A stretch of 64,000 nucleotides of DNA from UBA6016 sp041915365 (GTDB taxonomy: Bacteria; Campylobacterota; Campylobacteria; Campylobacterales; UBA6016). Shown here in pieces: positions 8,542-17,420 of this stretch. Below the pieces are notes generated by a model, which saw only the letters and a list, made by a program, of their open reading frames with translations, was not told where the DNA came from and searched no databases. The first letter of the stretch is position 1, and each line of letters opens with the position of its first letter. The stretch covers positions 62,001 through 126,000 of the forward strand of contig JAYSBP010000003.1 of assembly GCA_041915365.1 (NCBI GenBank). Direction: 5' to 3'. Made by a program: the position numbers and the translations under genes.

Positions 8542-10173
8542 ATGTATGATAGATACTCTGTCCAAAAGATAGTTTTTGCACTTACGATGCTTGTAAATAT
8601 ACTTGTCACCGTGTTTTTGGACGGCTACTACTACATCAGCAGTAAAGAAAATTTAACCGTACAGATAGACGACAAACTAAAAACCGTAGCCATGAGCGTA
8701 AAGCCAATGATGGATAACTACAACGAAGAGATAAACGGCACAGGCTCAATCACCCCAGCTAGATACATGGATATATTAAAGACTCTTAGTCAATATACAA
8801 GTTCCATAGGGGTTGAATACGTATATTCGGTAGTAGAACAAAACGGAAAAATATACTTCAGCACGTCATCCGCTACGGAAGAAGAGATAAAAAAAGAGAG
8901 TTATAGCAAGTTTTACGAAGAATATAAAGACGCTAGTAGCGGACTCAAAGAGGCATTCAAAACCAAAAAACCAACATTTGACGAATATGCAGACGAATGG
9001 GGTAAACACCGCTCTTACTTTGTACCGTTCAAAACCCAGAGCGGAAAAGAGTATGTAGTCGGCATAGACATATCGCTAAAAAGCATAAGTGACGCCTTGG
9101 GCAAATTGCTCCTAGATGCTTTGATAGTGGGTGCAATCGTCAACATAATCACCGTTATCCTTGCCTATCTACTATTTAAGCCATTTGTTATGAGAATAGG
9201 CGGCTTCACAGGAAAAATCAAAAACGCAAGCGACAACAAAGATTTGACGCAAACATTTGAAGCTAGAGGAGAAAGCGAACTCTCATCAATGACAAGAGCT
9301 CTCGGCTCTTTGTTTGGGAGTTTCAAAAGCGCTATCAACGGGGCAAAAAATACGCTCGTTAGCGCAAAAGAGGTGTCTAAAAAGTTAGACGATAGCTCAG
9401 AGAACATAATCACGGCAATAGCCAAAGAGGCAAAGATAGTCGAAGATGCCAGCCAAAAAAGCAAAGATATAAAAGATAGCGTTCACGGTGCGGCAAAAGA
9501 GCTGGAAGAGTCGGCCAAAAATCTAAAAGAGACCTCAAAAACGGTCATGGAGATACACGGCAAACTATCAGACTTTACAAAACTTATCCACGAGTCTGCC
9601 GAAACCGAAAGAGAGCTTGCGACAAAGCTATCCGGAATGGCGGGAGACGCAGAGGCCGTAAAAGCCGTCGTCTCAGTAATATCAGACATTGCAGACCAGA
9701 CAAACCTACTTGCGCTAAACGCTGCAATAGAGGCCGCTAGAGCGGGAGAACATGGCAGAGGATTTGCCGTCGTTGCCGATGAAGTGCGAAAGCTAGCCGA
9801 GAGAACTCAAAAAAGCCTTGTAGAAATCAACTCAACCATCATGGTCATCTCTCAATCGATAGTGGAAGCAAGTGAACAAATAGACAAAAATGCTGAAGCG
9901 ATAGAAGGGCTAAGCGGTTTTGCAAATACGCTAGAGGCCACAATGGAAGACTCGTCAAATAGTATGCGCTCTGTTATTGCCGGAGCGGACAACAACCTTG
10001 CAATGTCTTCCCAGACTATAAAAGCTGTGGATTATATCGTTGAAGAGATATCGAAAATAGAAGAACTATCAAAAAACAACACCTCTCATGCACAGTCGGT
10101 AGCGACGCTCGCAGAAGAGCTACTAAAAGATATGACCGCCCTTGACAACAACCTAAGAGAGTTTAAGCTCTAA
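8542..10173 (+). CDS. Methyl-accepting chemotaxis protein with periplasmic Cache domain
   Basis: The 543-aa receptor has a first membrane segment at about residues 10-31, a periplasmic Cache-type domain (about 35-190), a second membrane segment at about 193-215, a short HAMP-like stretch, and a long coiled coil. The signalling hairpin tip reads DQTNLLALNAAIEAARAGEHG followed by RGFAVVADEVRKLAE, the diagnostic CheA/CheW-binding sequence. The C-terminus (LREFKL) lacks a CheR/CheB-binding pentapeptide. The last 11 bases overlap the convergent waaQ-like gene. It has its own upstream gap (8465-8541) with an AT-rich promoter-like stretch. The ligand is unknown. Confidence 0.92.
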   Translation: MYDRYSVQKIVFALTMLVNILVTVFLDGYYYISSKENLTVQIDDKLKTVAMSVKPMMDNYNEEINGTGSITPARYMDILKTLSQYTSSIGVEYVYSVVEQNGKIYFSTSSATEEEIKKESYSKFYEEYKDASSGLKEAFKTKKPTFDEYADEWGKHRSYFVPFKTQSGKEYVVGIDISLKSISDALGKLLLDALIVGAIVNIITVILAYLLFKPFVMRIGGFTGKIKNASDNKDLTQTFEARGESELSSMTRALGSLFGSFKSAINGAKNTLVSAKEVSKKLDDSSENIITAIAKEAKIVEDASQKSKDIKDSVHGAAKELEESAKNLKETSKTVMEIHGKLSDFTKLIHESAETERELATKLSGMAGDAEAVKAVVSVISDIADQTNLLALNAAIEAARAGEHGRGFAVVADEVRKLAERTQKSLVEINSTIMVISQSIVEASEQIDKNAEAIEGLSGFANTLEATMEDSSNSMRSVIAGADNNLAMSSQTIKAVDYIVEEISKIEELSKNNTSHAQSVATLAEELLKDMTALDNNLREFKL

Positions 10174-11239
10174 GCTTGGCTCTTATCTCCTCTTTTACCC
10201 CGCCAAGGGTGTATTCGAGGAGACATTTGCTCTTCTTGCTCCCGTCGCATCCGTCACGGCCACATGGAGCACAATCCCAGTCAACTTGAAACATTGTATG
10301 CTTGCCCATCTTCTGAATGCCGTTTTTGGACGTATATCCACACTCTTTGCAGTCATTATCCCACGCCCCCCAGTTGAATACTCCAGATGGACCAAACACC
10401 GCTACGCAAGGCGTGTTTTGTGAAGCCGCTATGTGCATTGCCGCCGTATCCGCCCCAAAAAATAGTTTTGCTCTTTTGCTAAGGGCTGCAAGCTGTTTTA
10501 GCGTAAGTTTGCCCGCAAGGTTTAGTGGGGAGCTCTTACAAAGCGATAAAATCTCGTTCACCATCTGAAGCTCTTTCGTATCCGGAGCGGCCGTAATGAC
10601 GACTTTTACCCCAAGAGCCTCGATATAATCTATAATCTCTGCATTTTGAGCTGGTGATAAGCACTTGAAAAACCATCTTGAAGCAGGATGCACATGGACA
10701 AACTCTTTTATCCCGCCAAGAAGTCCTTCCACCACCTCCTCATCACTAGGGGCAAAAAACAGCTCAACCTCCTTGTGCGACGGCTCAAGCCCAAAAGCCC
10801 TCAATGCGTCCAGATTTGACTCGACTAAATGGCGCATTAGCGTCAGTCTAAAAGAGTGGGTATAAGGGGAAAATTTCGCAAATATCCCCTTCTTTGCCGC
10901 CACGCCTACACGCACTCTTGCTCCGGATATGAGAGCGGCGTATCCGCCACGCTCCCCCTCTGTCGTATTTATCACGATGTCATAATGTCTTTTTCGTACA
11001 TTGGCATAAAGTGACAGCTCATACTTTAGCCGACCCAGCACCCCGCCCGAGCGAGCCTTTTTGCGGTCGTAGACTAGCACTTCGTCAATATATGGGTTGA
11101 GCGTCAGCATCTCTTTTGACTCAGCGTTTACTAGATACTCTACTCTAGCATCTGGGTACACCTCTTTAAGATTTTTGGCAAGCACGGTGGATAGAAGCAC
11201 ATCGCCTATGTGTCGGAATTTCATTACGAGGATTTTCAA
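10163..11239 (-). CDS. waaQ: LPS core heptosyltransferase III-type protein (WaaQ/RfaQ-like)
   Basis: The 358-aa GT9 protein starts ILVMKFRHIGDVLLSTVLAKNLK. Its C-terminal domain, FFGADTAAMHIAASQNTPCVA then FGPSGVFNWGAWDNDC, and the cysteine-rich tail (VDWDCAPCGRDGCDGSKKSK) match the RfaQ/heptosyltransferase III subgroup, which carries this Cys-Gly cluster. It should transfer heptose from ADP-heptose to the LOS inner core in the cytoplasm. It is the last gene of the waaC-htrB operon, one base after the pentapeptide-repeat gene, and converges on the MCP gene. Confidence 0.82.
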   Translation of the reverse strand: MKILVMKFRHIGDVLLSTVLAKNLKEVYPDARVEYLVNAESKEMLTLNPYIDEVLVYDRKKARSGGVLGRLKYELSLYANVRKRHYDIVINTTEGERGGYAALISGARVRVGVAAKKGIFAKFSPYTHSFRLTLMRHLVESNLDALRAFGLEPSHKEVELFFAPSDEEVVEGLLGGIKEFVHVHPASRWFFKCLSPAQNAEIIDYIEALGVKVVITAAPDTKELQMVNEILSLCKSSPLNLAGKLTLKQLAALSKRAKLFFGADTAAMHIAASQNTPCVAVFGPSGVFNWGAWDNDCKECGYTSKNGIQKMGKHTMFQVDWDCAPCGRDGCDGSKKSKCLLEYTLGGVKEEIRAKLRA

Positions 11240-11240
11240 G

Positions 11241-13028
11241 CTATCGCCTTATACGATTTTTGACTGCAAATACAAATGCCAAAAAGAAAATCCATAGGAG
11301 TATCGTCTCCAAAAACCCTAAATAATAGGCTCTCTCGCTCCTATCTTGAAACCATTTTTTCTCTTCGGACACAAATGGGGCTATCATTTTTGAAAGCGAG
11401 TGAGCAACGAGAACGCCATCATTGTTTTTCAACATCGGTATATACTGCTCACTATATTGGTAATCAAATCTATTGTCATATGCAAAAATCTTCTTCACAG
11501 TGCTATTTGGCTCATACACAAAATCTTTACCAAAAGCATTAAATGTTACATTATCATCATCAAAAGATGTTTTGGCAATCAACATAAAATCAGCAGATTT
11601 GTTTAAATCATTTGTTACACTACAGCGATCAAAATAAATCTTACATGTATGATTTTTATCACCTTTATCATCGTTGATGTTGGCGTGCAAAAAATACTCA
11701 GGCGTTGATTTTGTACTTATGAAATCTTTATTTGGCTCATACACAAAAAACGCAAAACCAAGTAGTGTTACTAAAAACCAAATAAGAGCCCTAAACCATC
11801 GCTCACCAAAACCATTTATCCAATGCTGTAAACTTATTAAACTAATTTGCGAAAGTTGCTTCCCGTGCGCATCACTAAAACCAATCATTTCACAATACCT
11901 TTGAGAGTAATAAAAATCACCAGCGGTCTGATAATCGCCGTGTTGCTCAAAGTTCACTTTAAGCTGTCTATAAACCTCTCTGACCGTTTTACTGTTTAAT
12001 ATAGCTATGTCATGAACTAGAGATGGTATTTTGTCATCGTCTCCGGTTGCAACATGATGGTTAACCTTCATATCATTAGATGTCACACTGGAAACTATCT
12101 TTTGCATAAAAAACATTACTAGCATAAAAATTAAATTAAATAGTCCAAAAAACAAAGGCATTAAAAAAATAAAAGCAAAACAAAAAAACAAAAATATAAC
12201 AACATTATTTACATCAAATATTTTCAGTATTTCGTCATCAAGATAGACAAGCAAAACTATGGCAACAAATTTTATAACAAACCATAATGGACTTCCAAAC
12301 CACATTCTTTTATCTAAGACAGACGGCAGGTTTGGTTTTAGTGGAAAGCTACAATTATAAAACTTAGTATCTTCTATCATTGAGTTTGCAAAAAAACATT
12401 TTGACATACTGCCTTCGTCAATAAATGAAAATTGCACCTTATCAAGCACGCAGTCGGTAAACTCTGCTCTCTCCGTAAATCTCATACCTATCAAAAAAGT
12501 AGTCCCGTCACCCTCTAACTGATGGCGGTATTTGAATCTACCTATTTTACCTATCTCTTTACCCCTGAGAACTCCGGTATCTATATCCGCTTTTTCTCTA
12601 TGAAAAAATGTAGCATCGGCGGATAGCTCTCTAGGTTCAAACAGCACATCATCGACATCTATATGCCGAAACCTAGCGCCTTTTTTGAAAACTGTGTTTG
12701 AAAACGATAGTTTGTGGCATTGCACATTATCAAAATTTGGATAGTTCTCAAAAATTGCTCTATCAAAAGATATGGATAGTTTTCCTTCTGTCGCTACCTT
12801 TAGATTCGAATATTTGTCGTACATATTTTTAAGAATTTTGTGCAAATTGAAGTCAATTGCTTCAGGAAATTCCACATCGAAAAAATCAAGGTGCAAATAT
12901 GCGTTTTCCGATGACTGATGCTCAAGAAAATCTCGCAAACTTTCTTCAAAAAAAGTATTAATTGAGTTTGCGGATGCTAATTTTCCATGAAAAACAGAAA
13001 AAGAATAATAAATAAATTTATTTGGCAT
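11241..13028 (-). CDS. Pentapeptide-repeat-like multi-pass membrane protein
   Basis: This 595-aa protein is not a recognised enzyme. Residues about 90-230 show the F/L-every-five-residues pattern of pentapeptide-repeat beta-helices (for example LSFSNTVFKKGARFRHIDV and KVQFSFIDEG). Two membrane segments follow at about 248-320. A cytosolic block, VREVYRQLKVNFEQHGDYQTA then FYYSQRY, and FGERWFRALIWFLVTLLGF are shared by membrane pentapeptide-repeat proteins. After an extracytoplasmic loop a last membrane helix ends in KNRIRR. It overlaps the 89-aa gene by 11 bases inside the waaC-htrB-waaQ operon. Codon use is visibly more AT-rich than its neighbours, suggesting acquisition. Confidence 0.75.
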   Translation of the reverse strand: MPNKFIYYSFSVFHGKLASANSINTFFEESLRDFLEHQSSENAYLHLDFFDVEFPEAIDFNLHKILKNMYDKYSNLKVATEGKLSISFDRAIFENYPNFDNVQCHKLSFSNTVFKKGARFRHIDVDDVLFEPRELSADATFFHREKADIDTGVLRGKEIGKIGRFKYRHQLEGDGTTFLIGMRFTERAEFTDCVLDKVQFSFIDEGSMSKCFFANSMIEDTKFYNCSFPLKPNLPSVLDKRMWFGSPLWFVIKFVAIVLLVYLDDEILKIFDVNNVVIFLFFCFAFIFLMPLFFGLFNLIFMLVMFFMQKIVSSVTSNDMKVNHHVATGDDDKIPSLVHDIAILNSKTVREVYRQLKVNFEQHGDYQTAGDFYYSQRYCEMIGFSDAHGKQLSQISLISLQHWINGFGERWFRALIWFLVTLLGFAFFVYEPNKDFISTKSTPEYFLHANINDDKGDKNHTCKIYFDRCSVTNDLNKSADFMLIAKTSFDDDNVTFNAFGKDFVYEPNSTVKKIFAYDNRFDYQYSEQYIPMLKNNDGVLVAHSLSKMIAPFVSEEKKWFQDRSERAYYLGFLETILLWIFFLAFVFAVKNRIRR

Positions 13029-13287
13029 AAATCACGACCAGCGCCCCAAATATACACAAACCACCAAATAATATTCCTAACAAAATATATGGACATATTA
13101 CTTTTTGATTTTTGATTTTCAAACTTTCTTCATTGGCTTTCCCAGCTAAATACTCTCGCATCTTCAAAAGCTTTATATATGACTCTAGGGCATTATCTAA
13201 ATGTCCATTAATGACATCATCTGAACCTTGCACGACAAATACTTCTCGCCCATTTTTTTCTCGCTTTTCTATAACTAGCGACTTCAT
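13018..13287 (-). CDS. Small single-pass membrane protein, unknown function
   Basis: This 89-aa protein has a polar N-terminal half (MKSLVIEKREKNGREVFVVQG), a probable helix rich in Lys/Glu (residues 30-60), and one C-terminal hydrophobic span (PYILLGILFGGLCIFGALVV). It overlaps htrB by four bases upstream and the pentapeptide-repeat gene by 11 bases downstream, so it is almost certainly translated with them. It may be a partner of the large membrane protein. No family is recognised. Confidence 0.65.
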   Translation of the reverse strand: MKSLVIEKREKNGREVFVVQGSDDVINGHLDNALESYIKLLKMREYLAGKANEESLKIKNQKVICPYILLGILFGGLCIFGALVVIYAK

Positions 13288-14180
13288 TTATAAATCCCCT
13301 CATACCTGTTTTTCCACCGCTTATGAAACCAAAACCAGACATTCGGATTTTTGCGCACTTGCTTCTCTATCGCATCCGACTGAGCCTGAGTGCAAGAGAG
13401 TATGTCGCCGTCCACATCGTCGCTAATTGGACAATAAATCGGCTCGTAAAAAGTGAGTTTGTATTTATCAAAGCCGTTGTATTCGCAAAAAGTCGGGACG
13501 ATAGCGGCGTCAAACCTACGGGCAAGCACGGAGAGTACCGGCGTTTGACGGGCATCTTTGCCAAAGAATTTTACGAGTAGCCCCTCGTCGTCAGCCGTGT
13601 TTTGGTCTACTAGTATCCCGACGGTTTTATCATCCTTTAGCGCTTTTACCAGCTTTCGCATTGCACCGTGCTTGCTGATGACCTCTGTCCCAAAGCGCTC
13701 CCTTGAGGCGGTGATGATTTTGTCCATAGCTTTTGAGTCTAGCTCTCTGCCAACGGCTACCATCTTGACACCGGTTCGCACCGTCACCGCCTTGGCTAGA
13801 GCCTCCCAGTTACCGTAGTGAGCGGTTGCAAATAGTATTTTTTTGCCGTCCGCTTTTAGCTTCTCTACGATTTGCACGCCGTCATATTCGCACTTGTTTA
13901 GTATCTCATCGGCTGAGGCTTCGAGGTTTGTCACCACTCCGACAAGATTTTTTAGGAGGTTTTCGTAGGAGCATAGGATAATCTCTTTTTTTCTATCCTC
14001 TCCAATCCCCCCATCAAAAGCAAAATCAAGATTTATCTCGGCAATGCGTCTATGCTTTGCGTCCACGATATACGCTAGATGAGCAAGGGCGCGAACCATT
14101 TTTTTTAGGAGAAATTCCGGAGATATTTTCGTCAAAAAAGCAAACATCCTAAAAAGCGTTATGTACAAAAACTCCATCAC
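13284..14180 (-). CDS. htrB: Lipid A biosynthesis acyltransferase (HtrB/LpxL/WaaM family)
   Basis: The 298-aa protein belongs to the LABLAT family. It has an N-terminal hydrophobic anchor, the catalytic HX4E motif in FATAHYGNWEALAKA, and the second block KTVGILVDQNTADDEG followed by FFGKDARQTPVLSVLA. It transfers an acyl chain from acyl-ACP to the Kdo-lipid A precursor at the inner membrane. It overlaps waaC by four bases upstream; the waaC-htrB pair is a usual start of LOS loci in Campylobacterales. The start could be at the first or second Met of MMEFLY. Confidence 0.9.
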   Translation of the reverse strand: MMEFLYITLFRMFAFLTKISPEFLLKKMVRALAHLAYIVDAKHRRIAEINLDFAFDGGIGEDRKKEIILCSYENLLKNLVGVVTNLEASADEILNKCEYDGVQIVEKLKADGKKILFATAHYGNWEALAKAVTVRTGVKMVAVGRELDSKAMDKIITASRERFGTEVISKHGAMRKLVKALKDDKTVGILVDQNTADDEGLLVKFFGKDARQTPVLSVLARRFDAAIVPTFCEYNGFDKYKLTFYEPIYCPISDDVDGDILSCTQAQSDAIEKQVRKNPNVWFWFHKRWKNRYEGIYK

Positions 14181-15106
14181 AAAAGCCCCTTTGCGGCTTC
14201 AATAATTCTGTTTGGATTTATATCCCCTATCGAGTAGTCGTCATAGTCGAGGTTTGTGGCGTCCACACCGTCTTTTACTCCTATCATTATATTTTTGTCG
14301 GTCGCAAAGGCGTTTCGCTCGTACGGCGTCGCCCCAAATATCGTCACGCTAGGCACATTCATAGCCCACGCCATGTGCGTAATGCCGGTATCCCCTCCGA
14401 TTACAAGACTGCACGAATCCACAAGAGCCTTTATCTCATCAAGCCCCATCTCTCCGATATTATCTGCTTCACCACCGAGTATCAACACATTTTGGTCGCC
14501 AAAAGCGGCTATAACCTCTCTCGTTTTTTTCATCGGATATATCTTGTTTGGCTTTGAGGCTGACATATTGATAAGAATATTTTTTTTCTCACTATCAAGA
14601 GCTTTTTTTTGCCATTTGTAGCCTAGAAGCTTTGGCTTTTTATACACATCATCCAGCGAAAAACCACCGCCAAATGCGCAGTTTAGAAGGTCTATATACC
14701 TCTCCACTATATTTTTTTGGTACGCACTGACGCATTTGTCAGTATAAAATAGGCTTGCCACCCCTTCTCTAGCACTTTTGTATGAATACCCTACTTTTTT
14801 TGTAGAGTGCAAAAAGCTTGTCACAACCCCTGATTTCAAAAGCCCTTGCAAATCTATGACAATATCAAACTCGCCAAGCCCAGACAGCCTCTTTGCGGCG
14901 TTCGTAAGTCCGCCTACACCGAGAGGTTTTAGCCTTAGCGCCACGACATCGTCCACAAAAGGCGAATCCTGAACCACAGCGACAAATCTCTCATCGACTA
15001 TCCAAGTGATATTCGCATCCGCAAATTTTTGTTTGATTAGTGCCGCAACAACAAGGCTAAACACTATGTCGCCGATTGCCGAGAGTCTTACAAGCGCAAT
15101 TTTCAA
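14177..15106 (-). CDS. waaC: LOS heptosyltransferase I
   Basis: The 309-aa GT9 protein begins MKIALVRLSAIGDIVFSLVV, has IVIDLQGLLKSGVV (the WaaC DxQGLxKS block), and GGDTGITHMAWAMNVPSVTIFG in the ADP-heptose site. These features fit WaaC, which adds the first L-glycero-D-manno-heptose to Kdo. It heads the minus-strand operon waaC-htrB-89aa-pentapeptide-waaQ and is divergent from the PgeF-like gene across 47 bases. Confidence 0.92.
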   Translation of the reverse strand: MKIALVRLSAIGDIVFSLVVAALIKQKFADANITWIVDERFVAVVQDSPFVDDVVALRLKPLGVGGLTNAAKRLSGLGEFDIVIDLQGLLKSGVVTSFLHSTKKVGYSYKSAREGVASLFYTDKCVSAYQKNIVERYIDLLNCAFGGGFSLDDVYKKPKLLGYKWQKKALDSEKKNILINMSASKPNKIYPMKKTREVIAAFGDQNVLILGGEADNIGEMGLDEIKALVDSCSLVIGGDTGITHMAWAMNVPSVTIFGATPYERNAFATDKNIMIGVKDGVDATNLDYDDYSIGDINPNRIIEAAKGLL

Positions 15107-15153
15107 TATATTTCCGATATTTTTTCGTAAATTTTACTGGGTGGCGGCTAAAA

Positions 15154-15867
15154 ATGAAAATATTTGAGCGTCTAAGCGAGGTAACCGCTTTTTGCACGGA
15201 TAGGCAAAACGGCAATTTCGCAGACTATGTGGACGACGACACAAACGAGCTGGAAGAGCGCAGGAATAGCCTTGTAAAAGAGCATAAAATAGTTCTTTTA
15301 AAACAAGTGCACGGCGATAAGGTGCTAGAAATCACGAGAGACGACATCAAGCCAAACGGGGCTTTTTATTTTGGTGGCGAAGCGGACGGGATGATGACAA
15401 ATGAAACCGAAATAACACTAGCTATACAGACAGCCGACTGCGCAGGGGTTCTACTCTATGACAAAGAGCGTCACGCCATAGCGGCTCTGCATGCGGGACG
15501 CAAAGGGGCACAGCTAAATATTCTCTCAAAATGTATCGCAAAAATGCAAGATAGCTACGGCACAAAAGCAAATGAGCTGTTAATGTATGTCGGAGCACAC
15601 ATCAGAGGGTGTTGCTACGAGCTTCCGCAGGAGATGGCAAAAGAGTTTGAGATATACGAAGATGCCGTGACGAGCAAAAACGGCTCTTACTACTTAGATA
15701 TTGCAAAAGTCTTACTATCGCAGGCGAAAGCGCTAGGAATAAAAGATGAAAATATAGAGATAAGCCCGTCTTGCACGTCATGCGAAAGCGGCAAATACTT
15801 CTCATACAGAGCCGATAGCGGCAAATGTGGGAGAATGCTAACGGCGATAGGGCTAAACCGTTTTTAG
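15154..15867 (+). CDS. pgeF: Peptidoglycan editing factor PgeF family (laccase-domain/YfiH)
   Basis: The start at 15154 (MKIFERLSEV) is preferred, since the in-frame extension to 15076 runs into waaC. The 237-aa protein carries LLKQVHGDKV, then IQTADCAGVLLYD, ALHAGRKGA, and IRGCCYELPQEM. These supply the conserved His, Cys and His of the YfiH/DUF152 metal site. Family members remove mis-incorporated residues from UDP-MurNAc-peptide precursors or act on purine nucleosides. It starts a plus-strand run leading into the his genes. Confidence 0.88.
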   Translation: MKIFERLSEVTAFCTDRQNGNFADYVDDDTNELEERRNSLVKEHKIVLLKQVHGDKVLEITRDDIKPNGAFYFGGEADGMMTNETEITLAIQTADCAGVLLYDKERHAIAALHAGRKGAQLNILSKCIAKMQDSYGTKANELLMYVGAHIRGCCYELPQEMAKEFEIYEDAVTSKNGSYYLDIAKVLLSQAKALGIKDENIEISPSCTSCESGKYFSYRADSGKCGRMLTAIGLNRF

Positions 15868-15898
15868 ATAAAATTTGTCCTAAAAAGGAGGTTGAAAA

Positions 15899-16810
15899 AT
15901 GATAAACGAACTAAAACAATTTGCCTCCGCCAGAGTAGAGGCGAGAGCATATCTGACATATCTTCTCACAAGAAATATCCCAAACCATATGCCGGATATT
16001 ACGCTTGATACGGTACTTGCGGCCTTTAAAAAAATAAAAAAAGAGAATGACTCAATATCGATACTGTATGTTCTAGATTCAAAAGGCGTACAACTCATAG
16101 ACAACATCTCCAATAAGCCAGAGTACAGAAAAGGCAACGGGGAAAATAGAGCCAATAGAGCCTATTACTACAGGGCGGTGCGAGAGAAAAAGCCTATTTT
16201 GACCGACCCATACCCTAGCGTCACGACAGGAGTGCTGTGCGTGAGTGCCGCGATGCCTATTTACGACAACCAAAACCACCTCAAATTTGTAGCGGTTATC
16301 GATATTCCACTAACGGAACTCGTCAAAATACTACACCCGACTATTTGGAGCACTATTTTTACAAATACAAGCAAAGTCACATACGGCGTGTTTAGCGTTG
16401 CTCTATTTTTGATTGCCGTGATGTTGTTTGCAAAAGGTGTTTTTGGGTTATTCGCCGAAGGACTGCATCCAAACGACGTACAGATACAAGGGATTTTTGA
16501 GACCACGATTCTCTTCACGCTCTCGCTGGCCATTTTCGACCTCGTCAAAGCGATATTTGAAGAGGAGGTACTAGGACGCAACAAGCACGAAAACGCAAAT
16601 GAAACACATCAGACAATGACAAAATTCATAGGCTCCATCATCATTGCGGTTGCGATAGAAGCTCTTATGCTCGTGTTCAAATTTGCACTAACAGACCCTA
16701 GTAAAATGACCTATGCGCTTGTTCTTCTGGGCGGTGTGGCAGGCCTACTCGTATCGCTGGCATACTATATCAAGTCAACAAGAAAGCAAGAGAGAGAAAC
16801 TCGTGAGTAA
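15899..16810 (+). CDS. Cache (PDC sensor)-domain membrane protein
   Basis: The 303-aa protein has an N-terminal Cache-like sensor (residues about 1-150) with the typical ISILYVLDSKGVQLIDNI and ANRAYYYRAV segments and VTTGVLCVSAAMPIYDN, then four membrane helices at about 162-185, 195-216, 238-257 and 263-285. There is no MCP, kinase or GGDEF output domain, which is odd for a Cache protein. A strong GGAGG ribosome-binding site precedes it (15886-15892). The stop overlaps the GTG start of hisH by eight bases. Proteins of this layout recur in Campylobacterales; the function is unknown. Confidence 0.7.
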   Translation: MINELKQFASARVEARAYLTYLLTRNIPNHMPDITLDTVLAAFKKIKKENDSISILYVLDSKGVQLIDNISNKPEYRKGNGENRANRAYYYRAVREKKPILTDPYPSVTTGVLCVSAAMPIYDNQNHLKFVAVIDIPLTELVKILHPTIWSTIFTNTSKVTYGVFSVALFLIAVMLFAKGVFGLFAEGLHPNDVQIQGIFETTILFTLSLAIFDLVKAIFEEEVLGRNKHENANETHQTMTKFIGSIIIAVAIEALMLVFKFALTDPSKMTYALVLLGGVAGLLVSLAYYIKSTRKQERETRE

Positions 16811-17420
16811 AATCGCAATCGTAAATTACCAAATGGGCAACCTAGCAAGCGTCAAAAACTCCTGCCAAAAAGTAGGCTTTGATGCCGACGTAATCGGTGA
16901 ATGTGAAAAACTAAAAGAGTACGACAAAATAATCCTCCCAGGCGTAGGGGCTTTCCCAGACGCTATGAAACACTTAAAAGAAACTGGCATGGAGGAAGCT
17001 ATCAAGGAGGCCGCAAAAACAAAACAGATTTTCGGGGTTTGCCTTGGGATGCAACTGCTTTTTGAGAGAGGATTTGAGCATGAAGAGACTGCTGGACTTG
17101 GACTGCTAGACGGCGAGATTGTCAGATTTGACCCGCAAGTACTCGGCAATGAGAGAAAAATCCCTCACATGGGATGGAATAAGCTATTCAAGCAAAAAGA
17201 CTCCGCCTTACTAGATGGGATAGATGACGAGTTTTATCTATATTTTGTCCACTCGTACCATGCCAAAGCATCAAACGACGAGGTGCTTTGCCTTTCTCAT
17301 TATGGCAAGCAGTTTGTTAGTATGGTGGAAAGAGACAATATATGCGGTATACAGCCGCACCCTGAAAAATCAGGCGAGACAGGACTTAAAATACTAAAAA
17401 ACTTTTTGGAGAAAAAATGA
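16803..17420 (+). CDS. hisH: Imidazole glycerol phosphate synthase, glutamine amidotransferase subunit
   Basis: The GTG at 16803 gives the standard N-terminus KIAIVNYQMGNLASVKN; the longer open frame from 16713 lies inside the Cache gene. The 205-aa class I glutaminase has the nucleophile in FGVCLGMQLLFE, the oxyanion strand LPGVGAFPDAM, and the catalytic His-Glu in IQPHPEKSG. With HisF it supplies ammonia to make IGP and AICAR in histidine synthesis. Its stop overlaps hisA by four bases. hisF is not in this window. Confidence 0.95.
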   Translation: MSKIAIVNYQMGNLASVKNSCQKVGFDADVIGECEKLKEYDKIILPGVGAFPDAMKHLKETGMEEAIKEAAKTKQIFGVCLGMQLLFERGFEHEETAGLGLLDGEIVRFDPQVLGNERKIPHMGWNKLFKQKDSALLDGIDDEFYLYFVHSYHAKASNDEVLCLSHYGKQFVSMVERDNICGIQPHPEKSGETGLKILKNFLEKK

